Shown piece after piece: positions 43,120 to 52,270 of a stretch of 64,000 bases of DNA (position 1 is its first letter; every line of letters starts with the position of its first letter). Made by a program: the position numbers and the translations under genes. The notes under the pieces were generated by a model. It was given only the letters and a program-made list of their open reading frames with translations. It was not told the origin of the DNA and did not search any database. Origin of the DNA: Nakamurella panacisegetis. GTDB lineage: Bacteria; Actinomycetota; Actinomycetes; Mycobacteriales; Nakamurellaceae. The stretch is from assembly GCF_900104535.1 (NCBI RefSeq), contig NZ_LT629710.1, forward strand, positions 2,356,001 through 2,420,000, written 5' to 3'.

Positions 43120-45681
43120 TCAGCATCGGATCTTCTTCATCTCCGGGTCGAAGGCCGGCTCGGCGGTGACGACCGCGCGGTACCGGTCGCCGAAGTAGCC
43201 GATCTCGACGCTGGTGCCCGGCGCGGTGTACCCGGCCGGCAACCACGCGTAGGCCAGGGGCGTGCCCAGGGTGTAGGCGTACGCGGCGGACGTGACGTAG
43301 CCGATCGCCCGCCCCTCCTGGCGTGGATCAACTTCGTCGGCATGGCCGAACTTGTCGACTTCTGTCCCACGGGTCCCATTCGGGCCAAGTTGATCCATGC
43401 CAACGGCATAGACGGGCTCGGAGCCGATGACGATGTCGTTCTCGCCCTCGATGGTCAACAGGCAGAGCCGCTTCCCGTCGTCCTCCCGGGTGAGCAGGGC
43501 GTCCTTGCCGAGGAAGTCCTGGTCCATCTTCACCGCAAAGTCGACCCCGGCCTGGACCGGGGTGTGCTCGTCGGTCATGTCGCCGCCGAAGCTCCGGTAG
43601 CCCTTCTCGATGCGCAGCGCGTTGAACGCACCGCGACCGGCGGCGATGATGCCGTGCTCGGCCCCGGCCTTCATCAGCAGGTCCCAGAGCACCAGGCCCT
43701 GGTCGGCCGTGGTGTACAGCTCCCACCCCAGCTCGCCCACGTAGGAAAGCCGCATTGCGGTGACCTCGATGGTTCCCAGGAACGCCTGCTTGGCCCGGAA
43801 GTACTTGAACCCGGCGTTGGAGAAGTCGGTGTCGGTCAGCGGCTGCACCACGTCGCGGGCCTTCGGGCCCCAGATGCCGATGCAGCAGGTGCCCGCGGTG
43901 ATGTCCCGGACCTGGACCGCGGAGCCGTCGGGCAGGTGCCGCCGCATCCAGTCCAGGTCGATCGCGCCGTTGGCGCCGACCTGGTAGTGCTCTTCGCCCA
44001 GCCGGGCCACGGTGACGTCGGACCGGATACCGCCGTCGATGTCGAGCATCAGGCAGTAGGTGACCGACCCGACCGACTTGGCCATCTTCCCGGTGACCAG
44101 GCTCTGTAGGAACTCGGTCGCCCCGGCCCCGGTCACCTCGATCCGCTTCAGGGCGGTCATGTCGTAGATCGCCACGTCGGTGCGGGTGACGGCGGCCTCA
44201 GCGGCGATGGTGGGGGACCAGAACCGGCCGGCCCAGTCGCCGGGCTGCGGTATGTGCCAACCGGTGTTGCGGTCGCTGGTCACCAGGGCGTCGTTCGCGG
44301 CGTACCAGTGCGGCCGTTCCCAGCCGTTGGCCTCCAGCATCACGCCGCCGAGTTCGAGTTCGCGGGCGTAGAACGGCGAGGTGCGCAGCGGCCGGGAATG
44401 CTCCATCGGCTGCAGCGGATGCAGGATGTCGTAGACCTCGACGAAGTTCTGGCAGTCCTTGGCCTCGATGTAGGCCGGGGCGAGTTGGTGGCGCTCGAAC
44501 CGGTTGAGGTCGCAGGCGTGCAGGTCGAAGCTGCGCGAGTAGCCGTCGACGATCCACTCGGCCATGGCCTTGGCCACCCCGGCCGAGTGGGTGACCCAGA
44601 CGGCCTCGGCCGTCCAGAACCCGTCGATGCTCGCGTGCGGGCCGAGCAGCGGCATGTTGTCGGTGGTGAAGGAGAAGACGCCGTTGAACGCGTTCTTCAG
44701 CTCCAGCTCGCCGAGACTCGGCAGGATCCGGGCCGTCTCGGCCAGCGGAAACTCGAAGTCCTCCGGGGTGAAATCCAGGACGGACGGCTGACCGCCAGCC
44801 GCGGCCGCGTCCTTCCAGGACGCGAGATCGGTTGACCTGACCGGCATCGGGCGATGCCGATAGGAGCCGATGCCCAGGCCGGTGCCGTTCTCCCGGTAGT
44901 ACAGGTCGGCGTCCTGGTGGCGCAGGACCGGGCGGACCGCCTCGCTGGTCCGGCCGGCCAGGTCGTTCACCGGACCGGTCCAGGCGAACTGGTGGGCCAG
45001 CGGGGTCAGCGCGAGCGTCTGGCCGACCATGGCGGCCACCTTCGGGCCCCAGATGCCGGCGCAGCAGACCACGATGTCGGCGCGGATGTCGCCCTGATCG
45101 GTGCGTACACCGGTCACCCGGTTGCCGGTGACCAGAACGTCCAGCACCTCGTGGTGCGGCAGAACGGTTGCGCCCCTTGACCTTGCCCGGTCCAGCTGGG
45201 CGGCCACGGCGCGGACCGCCTTGGCGATGCCGTCGTCGGCGACGTACAGGCCGCCGTGCACCGTGCTCGGGTCGAGCAGGTCCCAGGTCCTGACCGTCTC
45301 CCGGGCGTCCAGCAGGCGGGCGCCGGGCACCCCCCAGGACTGCGTGTACCCGTAGCGCCGCTCGAGTTCCAGCGCCCGCTCGGGCGTGGTGGCGATCTCC
45401 AGGCCACCGACCGCGAGATAGCACGAATCACCCTGGTGGACAAGGGATTTGAACTTGTTCACGGTATACATGGCGAACTCGCTCATCACCTTGCTGCCGT
45501 TGGTCTGGAAGACCACGCCGGGCGCGTGCGAGGTGGACCCGCCGGACACCGGCAGCGGACCACCGTCGACGACGGTGACGTCCGTCCAGCCCCGTTCGGT
45601 GATCTCGTCGGCCAGACTGGCCCCGACGATGCCGCCGCCGATGATGACGACCGCTGGCTGTGCGAACGACGGCTGGGCCAT
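43120..45681 (-). CDS. Dimethylglycine oxidase-type FAD/folate enzyme
   Basis: Oxidatively demethylates dimethylglycine to sarcosine, giving methylene-THF. The 853-residue protein has an N-terminal FAD domain: VVIIGGGIVGASLADEI, then GGSTSHAPGVVFQTN with His52 as probable covalent FAD site, and VWVTHSAGVAKAMAEW. The C-terminal half is GcvT-like (YDMTALKRIEVTGAGA, RLSYVGELGWELYTTADQG, IEKGYRSFGGDMT). Known family members are about 830 residues. The extra length is a 26-30 residue insert at about 761-787 from palindromic element copy B, just before AIGYVTSAAY. ATG 45681 has GGAGG upstream. Sarcosine dehydrogenase is a less likely alternative. Confidence 0.88.
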   Translation of the reverse strand: MAQPSFAQPAVVIIGGGIVGASLADEITERGWTDVTVVDGGPLPVSGGSTSHAPGVVFQTNGSKVMSEFAMYTVNKFKSLVHQGDSCYLAVGGLEIATTPERALELERRYGYTQSWGVPGARLLDARETVRTWDLLDPSTVHGGLYVADDGIAKAVRAVAAQLDRARSRGATVLPHHEVLDVLVTGNRVTGVRTDQGDIRADIVVCCAGIWGPKVAAMVGQTLALTPLAHQFAWTGPVNDLAGRTSEAVRPVLRHQDADLYYRENGTGLGIGSYRHRPMPVRSTDLASWKDAAAAGGQPSVLDFTPEDFEFPLAETARILPSLGELELKNAFNGVFSFTTDNMPLLGPHASIDGFWTAEAVWVTHSAGVAKAMAEWIVDGYSRSFDLHACDLNRFERHQLAPAYIEAKDCQNFVEVYDILHPLQPMEHSRPLRTSPFYARELELGGVMLEANGWERPHWYAANDALVTSDRNTGWHIPQPGDWAGRFWSPTIAAEAAVTRTDVAIYDMTALKRIEVTGAGATEFLQSLVTGKMAKSVGSVTYCLMLDIDGGIRSDVTVARLGEEHYQVGANGAIDLDWMRRHLPDGSAVQVRDITAGTCCIGIWGPKARDVVQPLTDTDFSNAGFKYFRAKQAFLGTIEVTAMRLSYVGELGWELYTTADQGLVLWDLLMKAGAEHGIIAAGRGAFNALRIEKGYRSFGGDMTDEHTPVQAGVDFAVKMDQDFLGKDALLTREDDGKRLCLLTIEGENDIVIGSEPVYAVGMDQLGPNGTRGTEVDKFGHADEVDPRQEGRAIGYVTSAAYAYTLGTPLAYAWLPAGYTAPGTSVEIGYFGDRYRAVVTAEPAFDPEMKKIRC
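43321..43400 (-). repeat. 80-bp palindromic element, copy B (within coding sequence)
   Basis: Begins GCGTGGATCAACTT and ends AAGTTGATCCATGC, a 14-bp inverted pair with one mismatch. It is read in frame in the dimethylglycine oxidase gene as MDQLGPNGTRGTEV followed by DKFGHADEVDPR. The same phase and orientation are used by copy A in the carboxyltransferase gene. Homologues recalled from memory (Arthrobacter dimethylglycine oxidase) have no insert here, since the EPV segment runs almost directly into GYVTSAAY. Confidence 0.92.
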
Positions 45682-45693
45682 CTGTCCTCCGGT

Positions 45694-45726
45694 TTCGTAA
45701 TACGCAACTAGATGCGCTCTATGCAA
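45694..45726. promoter_or_regulatory. Candidate IclR-type operator before the dimethylglycine oxidase gene
   Basis: On the minus strand, GTTGCGTATTACGAA (45694-45708) matches the site GTTGCGCATTACGCA before the betaine-aldehyde dehydrogenase gene at 13 of 15 bases. A second GTTGCATAGAGCG is adjacent (45714-45726). Both lie 13-45 bp upstream of the start codon. The IclR regulator of this locus is the likely binder (inference). Confidence 0.55.
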
Positions 45727-45806
45727 CAGCCTGGCCCGAGTCGTGGGCGACTGTCAAGGGGTGGAAAGCCAGTACTGGTCCGATATTTGAGCAATTCGGC
45801 GATCGG

Positions 45807-45933
45807 CCGGGCCGACCACCTCCTGCTGGGCCGATCAACTCCGCTGGGCCGATCAACTCCGCTGAGCCGGTCACGCTGCTGAGCCGGTCGACCCTACTGG
45901 GTCGATCAACACTTGCTGGGCCGATCAGCACCT
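45807..45933. repeat. 18-bp degenerate tandem repeat
   Basis: GCTGGGCCGATCAACTCC occurs perfectly twice (45825-45842, 45843-45860) and is followed by four or five decaying units (GCTGAGCCGGTCACGCT, GCTGAGCCGGTCGACCCT, ACTGGGTCGATCAACACT and so on). It lies in the 356-bp gap between the dimethylglycine oxidase start and the betaine-binding protein stop. The GATCAACT core resembles the end of the 80-bp element. No spacers exist, so it is not CRISPR. A further imperfect hairpin follows at 45934-45969. Confidence 0.8.
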
Positions 45934-45986
45934 GCAGTGGTGACGACGGCGATGCGCCGTCACCACTGCGCTGCTGATGAGGCCGA

Positions 45987-46021
45987 GTGACGCGGGCGGT
46001 GATGGGATCCGCCCGCGTCAC
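45987..46021 (-). terminator. Hairpin terminator after the betaine ABC operon
   Basis: GTGACGCGGGCGG (45987-45999) and CCGCCCGCGTCAC (46009-46021) form a perfect 13-bp stem with a 9-nt loop, 16 bp after the stop of the solute-binding protein gene (minus strand). No T-run. A second stem, GCAGTGGTGACG with CGTCACCACTGC, lies next to it. Confidence 0.8.
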
Positions 46022-46037
46022 CCGAGTTCGGTGTGCC

Positions 46038-47150
46038 CTACTTGCCGAGCCAGGCGTTGACCTTGGCCGGGTTGGCGTCGATCCACTTCTTGGCGGCCGC
46101 TTCCGGCGTCATCTTGTCGGCGGTGATGTACTTCGCGACCAGGTTCTGGTCGTCGTTGGTCCAGTTGAAGTTCTTGATCAGCGCGGCGGCCGGGGAACCG
46201 GAGTTGGCCAGCTTGGTCGACATGATCTTGTTCAGGTTGTAGTTCGGGTAGTCGCAAGCGACCGTCTTCGGGTTGCTGTCACAGCCCTGGGTCCACTTCG
46301 GCAGGTTGATCTTGGTCAGCGGCACCTCGGACAGGAACCACTGCGGCGAGTAGAAGTAGCCCAGGACCGGCGTGTTGTTCTTCTGGCTGTTGCGGAAGGC
46401 CTGGATCAGGGCCGCTTCGGAGCCGGCGTAGACCACCTTGTAGTTCAGCTTCAGGTTGGCCACCAGGGCCTCGTCGTTCGTGACGAACGACGGGTCGCCG
46501 TCGAGCAGCTGGCCCTTGCCGCCGGACTCGGAGGTGGCGAACTTGCTGGCGTACTTGTTCAGGTTCTGCCAGTTGGTGATGTCCGGGAACATCTTCAACG
46601 TGGCCGGGGTGACGTACCAGCCGATCTGGCCCAGGTTGCCGGTCAGGCCGGCATCGACGGCGACCTTCTGCTGGGTGATGTACTTCGCGGCCAGATCCTC
46701 GTGGCCCCAGTTCTCCATGATGACGTCGATCTGCCCACTGGCGAAGCCTTGCCAGGACAGTTGCTCGGCCAGTGCCTTCTGGTTGACCTTGCACTTCAGG
46801 TCGTTCTCCAGGATGTACGTGACGACGGCGGCGTCGGCGGTGTAACCGACCCAGTCGTTCATCGCCAGGTTGACTGGCGCGCTGCAGGTGCCGGTGACGG
46901 GCAACATCTTTCCCGTCGAGGCCGCTCCCGAGGCGGCCGGACTGCTGGACGCGGACGCCCCGCCGGAGGCGGCCGTGCTGGAAGCCGGAGCCGCCCCGGA
47001 CGCAGCGGCGGCCGGGCTGGTGGCCGCGGCCGTCGTCGAATCGCCACCGGCCTGGTTGACCTTGGCCGCACAGGCGCTGCTGACCAGCAGCGCGAAGGCG
47101 GTGAGGCCGATCCCCATCCGTTTGACGGTCTTGGAGGTGGTGTTGCTCAT
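46038..47150 (-). CDS. Glycine betaine/proline-type ABC solute-binding lipoprotein
   Basis: A 370-residue extracytoplasmic binding protein. A basic start and hydrophobic segment end in the lipobox SSAC, followed by a long Ala/Ser/Gly linker (residues about 28-75). The mature domain has LAMNDWVGYTADAAVVTYIL, DVIMENWGHEDLAAKY and LGYFYSPQWFLSEV, typical of OpuAC-like betaine binders whose Trp residues form the cation box. Last gene of the importer, 54 bp after the permease, before a strong hairpin. The ligand could also be choline or carnitine, but the surrounding demethylation genes favour betaine. Confidence 0.88.
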   Translation of the reverse strand: MSNTTSKTVKRMGIGLTAFALLVSSACAAKVNQAGGDSTTAAATSPAAAASGAAPASSTAASGGASASSSPAASGAASTGKMLPVTGTCSAPVNLAMNDWVGYTADAAVVTYILENDLKCKVNQKALAEQLSWQGFASGQIDVIMENWGHEDLAAKYITQQKVAVDAGLTGNLGQIGWYVTPATLKMFPDITNWQNLNKYASKFATSESGGKGQLLDGDPSFVTNDEALVANLKLNYKVVYAGSEAALIQAFRNSQKNNTPVLGYFYSPQWFLSEVPLTKINLPKWTQGCDSNPKTVACDYPNYNLNKIMSTKLANSGSPAAALIKNFNWTNDDQNLVAKYITADKMTPEAAAKKWIDANPAKVNAWLGK

Positions 47151-47204
47151 GCGGTCTCCTACGGGTTGAGTGCGGTTCGGGCGGGGAAAACCGGTGGCGG
47201 CGGG

Positions 47205-49313
47205 TCAGGCGGCTTCGGCGATGGGACGAGCCGAGATCTTGGGTGGGGGAAGTAGTTCGGTCGCTCTGCGGGCCTTCTGGCCCGACCGGTTGGCCGCGGC
47301 CTGGGTGACGCGGTCGACCATGATGCCCAGGACGACCAGGGCCAGGCCGGCGGCCAGGCCCTTGCCGAAGTACAGCGGATTCTGCAGGCCGTTGATGACC
47401 AGGTAACCGAGGCCGCCGCCACCGACGGCCGCTCCGATCACCACCATCGACAGCGTGTAGATGACGGCCTGGTTCGAGGCCAGCGCAATGGATTTCACCG
47501 ACATCGGGATCTGCACCCTGGTGATCATCTGCAATTTGGTGGATCCGGTGGAGATGGCCGATTCGATGGTGTTGACCGGTACCTGGCGGATGCCGTCGGC
47601 GACGATCTTGATGGCCGCCGGCGCGGCGTAGACCACACCGGCCAGGATCGCGGTCACCCGGCCGATGCCGAACAGACCGAGGAACGGGACCAGATAGACG
47701 AAGGCCGGCATGGTCTGGGCCGCATCGAGAACCGGCCGGATCACGCGGTCGGCGCCCTTGGAACGGCCCATCCAGACGCCGATCACCACGCCGATGACGA
47801 TGGCGGCGATGCTGGCCAGGATGGTCGAGGCCAGGGTGAACATGGCATCCGACCAGACGCCCAGCACCAGCAGCGCCAGGGAACCGAGTACCACCCACAG
47901 TGCGACCCGCCAGCCGCCGACCAGGTAGGCCAGGATGACGAACGCGAGCGCGACGACGAACCAGGGCGTGTCGACCAGCAGTGACTGCAGCGGGTTCAGC
48001 AGCCCGTAGGCGATGCCGTTCTGGAAGTCCAGAGTGAGGAACGAGAGATGGGTCTGCGCCCAGTTCGCCGCGTTGCTCACGCCGTCGCTGATCGCCTGGC
48101 CCCAGTTCGGCCAGGTGGCCGGCGCCTGGGCGGCCCACATGTAGGTGCGGGACAGGTAGATGGCGACTAGCGTGAGGACCAGCCCGATCGCGACGAGCAC
48201 GAGCCGCCGGCGGTTCGAGTAGTTGCCCCTGCGGACCGCGAGCTCGGCGCGCACGCTGGCCGCGGTCGCCACCCGGTCGAACACGATGGCAATCAGCACG
48301 ATGGCCAGGCCGGCATTGAAGGCGGTGCCGACGTCGAGGCCCTGCAACGCATTCCGGACGTCCGACCCGAGCCCGGGGGCGGCGATGTAGGCCGCGATGA
48401 CCACCATCGACAGGGCCGCCATGAAGGTCTGGTTGATCCCGATCACGATGGTGCGCTTGGACATCGGCAACAGCACCGTCCGCAGTCGCTGCATGCCGGT
48501 CGCGCCCAGGGAATCCACCGCCTCGCGGGTGGTGGTCGGGACCTGACGGATGCCGTGCGCGGTCAGCCGGATGATCGGGGGCACCGCGAAGATGAACACG
48601 GCTGCGGTGACCGAAGCAGTGCCGAGGCCGAAGATGAGTACGAACGGGGCCAGGTAGGCGAACGACGGCATGATCTGCATGAAGTCCAGCACCGGGGTGA
48701 TGACCGCGTTCATCCGGTTGCTGACCCCGGCCCAGATCCCGAGCGGGAGTCCGACGACGAAGGCGAACAGCACCGCCGTGACGACCTGGGCGAAGCTGGC
48801 CATCGCGTCGGTCCACAGCCCCTGCAGCACCAGGAACACGAAGACGGCCAGGGTCAACCCGGCCACCTTGACGTTGCCGATCGCGAAGGCCACGAACGTG
48901 ACCAGCACCGTGGTGCCGAGCCAGCCGATGTAGGGAATGCCGAGGCCGGTCTGCGTCTGGTAGAAGACGTTGTTCATGAAATCGCTGACGTGCTGCAGCA
49001 GGATCTGGATGTAGTTGACGAAGTAGATGAAGACCGGGTTGACGTTCTGGTTCTGGGCGACCCAGTCCTGCCAGGTGTTCAGGTTGTTGTGGATCGTCGT
49101 GGTGTCGTTGGGGGCCAGGGCCAGATTCCACCGGTCGGCGAACGCGTACCGGGCGATCACCCAGACGGCCAGCACCACGATGACGATGACGGCCAGAGCG
49201 GGGAAGGGCCGCCGGTGCGGGACCGGCGACGCGGCGGGCGGGGTCGGGGCGGGTGGGATGGTCCGGCTCGCCGCCCTCTCGCTCGTCGAGTCGCTGGTCG
49301 TGCCGGCGGACAT
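47205..49313 (-). CDS. Tandem-domain betaine ABC permease
   Basis: A 702-residue membrane protein with two ProW/OpuAB-like permease domains in one chain. The first spans about residues 140-345 (VTPVLDFMQIMPSFAYLAPF-like, IRQVPTTTREAVDSLGATG). The second spans about 470-690 (VLDAAQTMPAFVYLVPFLGL, IRQVPVNTIESAISTGST, VVIGAAVGGGGLGYLV). Each has its own EAA loop, so one polypeptide can make the whole channel. The hydrophilic N terminus (about 35 residues) precedes the first helix. The ATG shares one base with the ATPase stop (TGATG). Confidence 0.9.
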   Translation of the reverse strand: MSAGTTSDSTSERAASRTIPPAPTPPAASPVPHRRPFPALAVIVIVVLAVWVIARYAFADRWNLALAPNDTTTIHNNLNTWQDWVAQNQNVNPVFIYFVNYIQILLQHVSDFMNNVFYQTQTGLGIPYIGWLGTTVLVTFVAFAIGNVKVAGLTLAVFVFLVLQGLWTDAMASFAQVVTAVLFAFVVGLPLGIWAGVSNRMNAVITPVLDFMQIMPSFAYLAPFVLIFGLGTASVTAAVFIFAVPPIIRLTAHGIRQVPTTTREAVDSLGATGMQRLRTVLLPMSKRTIVIGINQTFMAALSMVVIAAYIAAPGLGSDVRNALQGLDVGTAFNAGLAIVLIAIVFDRVATAASVRAELAVRRGNYSNRRRLVLVAIGLVLTLVAIYLSRTYMWAAQAPATWPNWGQAISDGVSNAANWAQTHLSFLTLDFQNGIAYGLLNPLQSLLVDTPWFVVALAFVILAYLVGGWRVALWVVLGSLALLVLGVWSDAMFTLASTILASIAAIVIGVVIGVWMGRSKGADRVIRPVLDAAQTMPAFVYLVPFLGLFGIGRVTAILAGVVYAAPAAIKIVADGIRQVPVNTIESAISTGSTKLQMITRVQIPMSVKSIALASNQAVIYTLSMVVIGAAVGGGGLGYLVINGLQNPLYFGKGLAAGLALVVLGIMVDRVTQAAANRSGQKARRATELLPPPKISARPIAEAA

Positions 49314-50368
49314 CAGGCGACCGCCTGCGTATGTCCCGGCCGGGCCCCGATGACGCCGAGGATGTCGTCACGGGTGACGGCGCCGATGGTGGTGTCCCCG
49401 TCGACCACCCGCACCGGGGCGAGTGACCCCATCACCGCCGGGATCGCATCCCGGATGACGGTGCCAGCCGGCAGGGTGACCGAGGTCGAGAGGTCAAGGT
49501 CCGCTGCCGGTCGGGCGATCCACTTGAGGGTCAGCACGTCCGCCTTGGGCACCTCGGACACGAAGTCGGCCACGTAGTCGTCGGCCGGAGCCCCGACGAG
49601 TTCGTCGCCGGTGCCGATCTGCACGAGCTCGCCGTGACGCATGATCAGGATCCGGTCGCCCAGCTTGAGTGCCTCCGACAGATCGTGGGTAATGAAGATC
49701 ATCGTCTTGCCCATGTCGCGGTGCAGACGGATCACCTCGGCCTGCATGTCCCGCCGGATCAACGGGTCGAGGGCGGAGAACGGCTCGTCGAACAGCAGCA
49801 CGTCGGGGTCGTTGGCCAGGGCGCGGGCCAACCCGACCCGCTGCTGCATGCCTCCAGAGAGCTGGTCCGGGAAGCGACGTTCGTAACCGTGCAGACCGAC
49901 CAGCTCGATCACCTCCTGGGCCTTGGCGTACCGCTCGGCCTTGCCCGTGCCGCGGACCTGGAGCCCGTAGGAGACGTTGTCGACCACGCTGCGGTGCGGT
50001 AGCAGGCCGAAGTGCTGGAACACCATGGAGATCTTCTTGCGCCGGATGTCGCGCAGCGCCGAGGCGGAGGCCTTCATGATGTCCTGCCCCTCGAGGAACA
50101 CCTGGCCGGCGGTCGGCTCGATCAGGCGGGTCAGACACCGGACCAACGTCGACTTACCGGAGCCGGACAGACCCATCACGACGAAGACCTCACCCCGGGC
50201 GACGTCGAAGCTCATGTCGCGGACGGCCGCGACGCACCCGGTCTGCTCGAGGATCTCCGGACCGGTCAGCTTCACCATCGCCGGATCGTTCGGGATCCGG
50301 TCGGCCTTGTGGCCGAAGACCTTCCAGAGATGGCGAACGGAGAAATCGGGAGTGGCGGGTGCTGTCAT
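49313..50368 (-). CDS. Glycine betaine/proline-type ABC ATP-binding protein
   Basis: A 351-residue ProV/OpuAA-type ATPase. Walker A is GLSGSGKST, then [17 protein letters not shown], signature [14 protein letters not shown], Walker [14 protein letters not shown] and H-loop ITHD. A C-terminal extension of about 90 residues (from [11 protein letters not shown]) resembles a shortened CBS region, which in relatives senses ionic strength. ATG 50368 has GAGGAGAT upstream. First gene of the three-gene importer, 148 bp after the dehydrogenase gene. Confidence 0.92.
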   Translation of the reverse strand: MTAPATPDFSVRHLWKVFGHKADRIPNDPAMVKLTGPEILEQTGCVAAVRDMSFDVARGEVFVVMGLSGSGKSTLVRCLTRLIEPTAGQVFLEGQDIMKASASALRDIRRKKISMVFQHFGLLPHRSVVDNVSYGLQVRGTGKAERYAKAQEVIELVGLHGYERRFPDQLSGGMQQRVGLARALANDPDVLLFDEPFSALDPLIRRDMQAEVIRLHRDMGKTMIFITHDLSEALKLGDRILIMRHGELVQIGTGDELVGAPADDYVADFVSEVPKADVLTLKWIARPAADLDLSTSVTLPAGTVIRDAIPAVMGSLAPVRVVDGDTTIGAVTRDDILGVIGARPGHTQAVA

Positions 50369-50516
50369 CACATCTCCTCGGGCAGTGGAGGAAGCTGATC
50401 GGGCCGGGCACGTTCTGGTGTTCGGCATCCCACCGGGGACCGGGGAGGAATGCCACGTCCCGGCCGGAGCCGGTACTGAACTGCGGACCGGCCGGAGCCG
50501 GACGGAGCGAGGAATA

Positions 50517-52040
50517 TCAGCGAGCGAACCAGTACTGCGGTGCGGGGGCGGTGTTCTGCCAGATGTGCTTGATCTCGCGGTACTCGGAAAGCCCGGTCGG
50601 TCCGAGTTCCCGTCCGTTGCCGGACTGGCCGAAGCCACCCCATTCGGCCTGGGGGACATAGGGGTGGTAGTCGTTGATCCAGACGGTGCCGTGCCGGAGG
50701 GCGCCGGCGACGCGCTGCGCGCGGGAGGCGTCGGACGTCCAGACGGCACCGGCCAGGCCGTAGTCGGTGTCGTTGGCGATCTCGATCGCCTCGGCCTCGC
50801 TGGTGAACGTCTCGACGGTCATGACCGGGCCGAACGACTCGTCGCGCACCACCGTCATGGCTCGCGTGCATCCGTCGAGAACCGTTGGCGGATAGTAGTA
50901 GCCGTCGGCCAGCGGACCGTCCGTCGGAATCACGCCACCGCTCCGCAGTACCGCGCCCTCGGCCACGCCGGCCTGCACGTAGGCGTGCACCTTTGCGCGG
51001 TGGGCGGCGGAGATCAGCGGGCCGGTCTCGGCAGTCTCGTCGAACGGACCGCCGAGCTTGATCCGGGCCGCCCGCGTCACGATCTCGTCGACCACGCGGT
51101 CGTGGAGCTCGGCGGCGACGATCAGCCGGGCGCCGGCCGAGCAGACCTGTCCGGAGTGCAGGAAGACGGCCGTCAGGGAGTAGTCGATCGCCGCCTCGAT
51201 ATCGGCGTCGGCGAAGATGATGTTGGGATTCTTTCCGCCGAGTTCGAGCGCGACCTTCTTCACCGTGGCCGCGCCGGCGACCATGATCGCCTTGCCGGTG
51301 GCCAGCCCGCCGGTGAAGGACACCATGTCGACCCGCTTGTCGCTGGTGAGCACGCTCCCCACCTCCGGGCCGTTGCCGGTGACCAGGTTGGCCACGCCGG
51401 CCGGGACCCCGGCCTCGGCCAGGGTGTCCATCAGCAGAATGGCCGTGGACGGGGTGAGTTCGCTCGGCTTGAGCACGAACGTATTGCCGGCCAACAGCGC
51501 GGGGGCCACCTTCCACGACACCTGGAGCAGCGGGTAGTTCCACGGGGTGATCAGGCTGCACACGCCGACCGGGGCGTACACGATCCGGCTGATGGCGTTG
51601 GGGTTCCCGGTGTCGACCACCCGCCCGGCGTCGGTGCCGGCGATACCGCCGTAGTAGCGGAAACAGGAGACGATGTCGTCGATGTCGTACTCGGCCTCGA
51701 CCAGTCGCTTCCCGGTGTCAAGGGCCTCGGCCCGGGCGTAGATCGCCTTGTCCCGGACCAGCAGATCGGCCGTGCGGAGCAGCATCTCGCCACGGGCCTT
51801 CTCCGGCAACGCGGCCCAGCTGCCCTCGTCGAAGGCGGCGCGGGCGGCGGCCACGGCGGCTTCGGCGTCGGCGGCCGACCCCTCGACCACCGTGCTTACC
51901 GGGGTGCCATCGGCCGGACAGCTGATCAGCCGGGTGCCACCGCTGGAGGTGGCCCACGCCCCGTTCACGTACAGGCCGCGGGGAGCAGATGCGGTCGCAG
52001 CACTTGCTGGGGCTGATCCCTGCGCAAGGCTCGCGCTCAC
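50517..52040 (-). CDS. Betaine-aldehyde-dehydrogenase-type aldehyde dehydrogenase
   Basis: NAD(P)-dependent aldehyde dehydrogenase, about 507 residues. It has [49 protein letters not shown], the catalytic Cys in HSGQVCSAG, and [13 protein letters not shown]. Context (betaine importer, dimethylglycine and sarcosine oxidases) suggests oxidation of betaine aldehyde to glycine betaine, as for BetB. Another aldehyde, such as an aminoaldehyde, is possible. I prefer GTG 52040, which has GGAGG eight bases upstream; GTG 52055 would add five residues. A candidate IclR-type site lies 55 bp before it. Confidence 0.87.
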   Translation of the reverse strand: MSASLAQGSAPASAATASAPRGLYVNGAWATSSGGTRLISCPADGTPVSTVVEGSAADAEAAVAAARAAFDEGSWAALPEKARGEMLLRTADLLVRDKAIYARAEALDTGKRLVEAEYDIDDIVSCFRYYGGIAGTDAGRVVDTGNPNAISRIVYAPVGVCSLITPWNYPLLQVSWKVAPALLAGNTFVLKPSELTPSTAILLMDTLAEAGVPAGVANLVTGNGPEVGSVLTSDKRVDMVSFTGGLATGKAIMVAGAATVKKVALELGGKNPNIIFADADIEAAIDYSLTAVFLHSGQVCSAGARLIVAAELHDRVVDEIVTRAARIKLGGPFDETAETGPLISAAHRAKVHAYVQAGVAEGAVLRSGGVIPTDGPLADGYYYPPTVLDGCTRAMTVVRDESFGPVMTVETFTSEAEAIEIANDTDYGLAGAVWTSDASRAQRVAGALRHGTVWINDYHPYVPQAEWGGFGQSGNGRELGPTGLSEYREIKHIWQNTAPAPQYWFAR

Positions 52041-52095
52041 TCCTGATACCTCCACGTCGGACGGTCACGGTCATGATGGCGACGGCGATCGAACT

Positions 52096-52110
52096 GTTGC
52101 GCATTACGCA
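52096..52110. promoter_or_regulatory. Candidate IclR-type operator before the aldehyde dehydrogenase gene
   Basis: GTTGCGCATTACGCA contains the dyad TGCG-N5-CGCA. The sequence recurs, with few changes, before the dimethylglycine oxidase gene (45694) and before purU (53356). It lies in the 230-bp gap between the IclR and dehydrogenase genes; the rest of that gap shows nothing else clear. Confidence 0.55.
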
Positions 52111-52270
52111 TCGCCGTGCTTCCTGAGCAACAGCATGGAACGGCGTGGGAGGGGTGTCAAGGGTGCCGGGGTGATCGGGGTGGCCTGACCGGCGAAGATT
52201 TACCTGTCCGTGACGCAGCGCCCCGATTGAGCTGGTGTCACCGACACATGGCCGTCACACACAGGGACCG

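Noticed and set aside
45807-45933. Tandem 18-bp repeats as a CRISPR array
   Set aside because: Units are contiguous with no unique spacers and there are no cas genes.
46279-49371. Very long antisense reading frames (also 37159-40143, 13820-16030, 5514-7124)
   Set aside because: They are antisense to or in other frames of clear genes, have Arg/Gly/Pro-rich composition and no domain. Long shadow frames are normal at this GC content.
50460-50501. 14-bp direct repeat CCGGCCGGAGCCGG between the dehydrogenase and ATPase genes
   Set aside because: Two copies of a very GC-rich 14-mer 28 bp apart; too simple to support a function.
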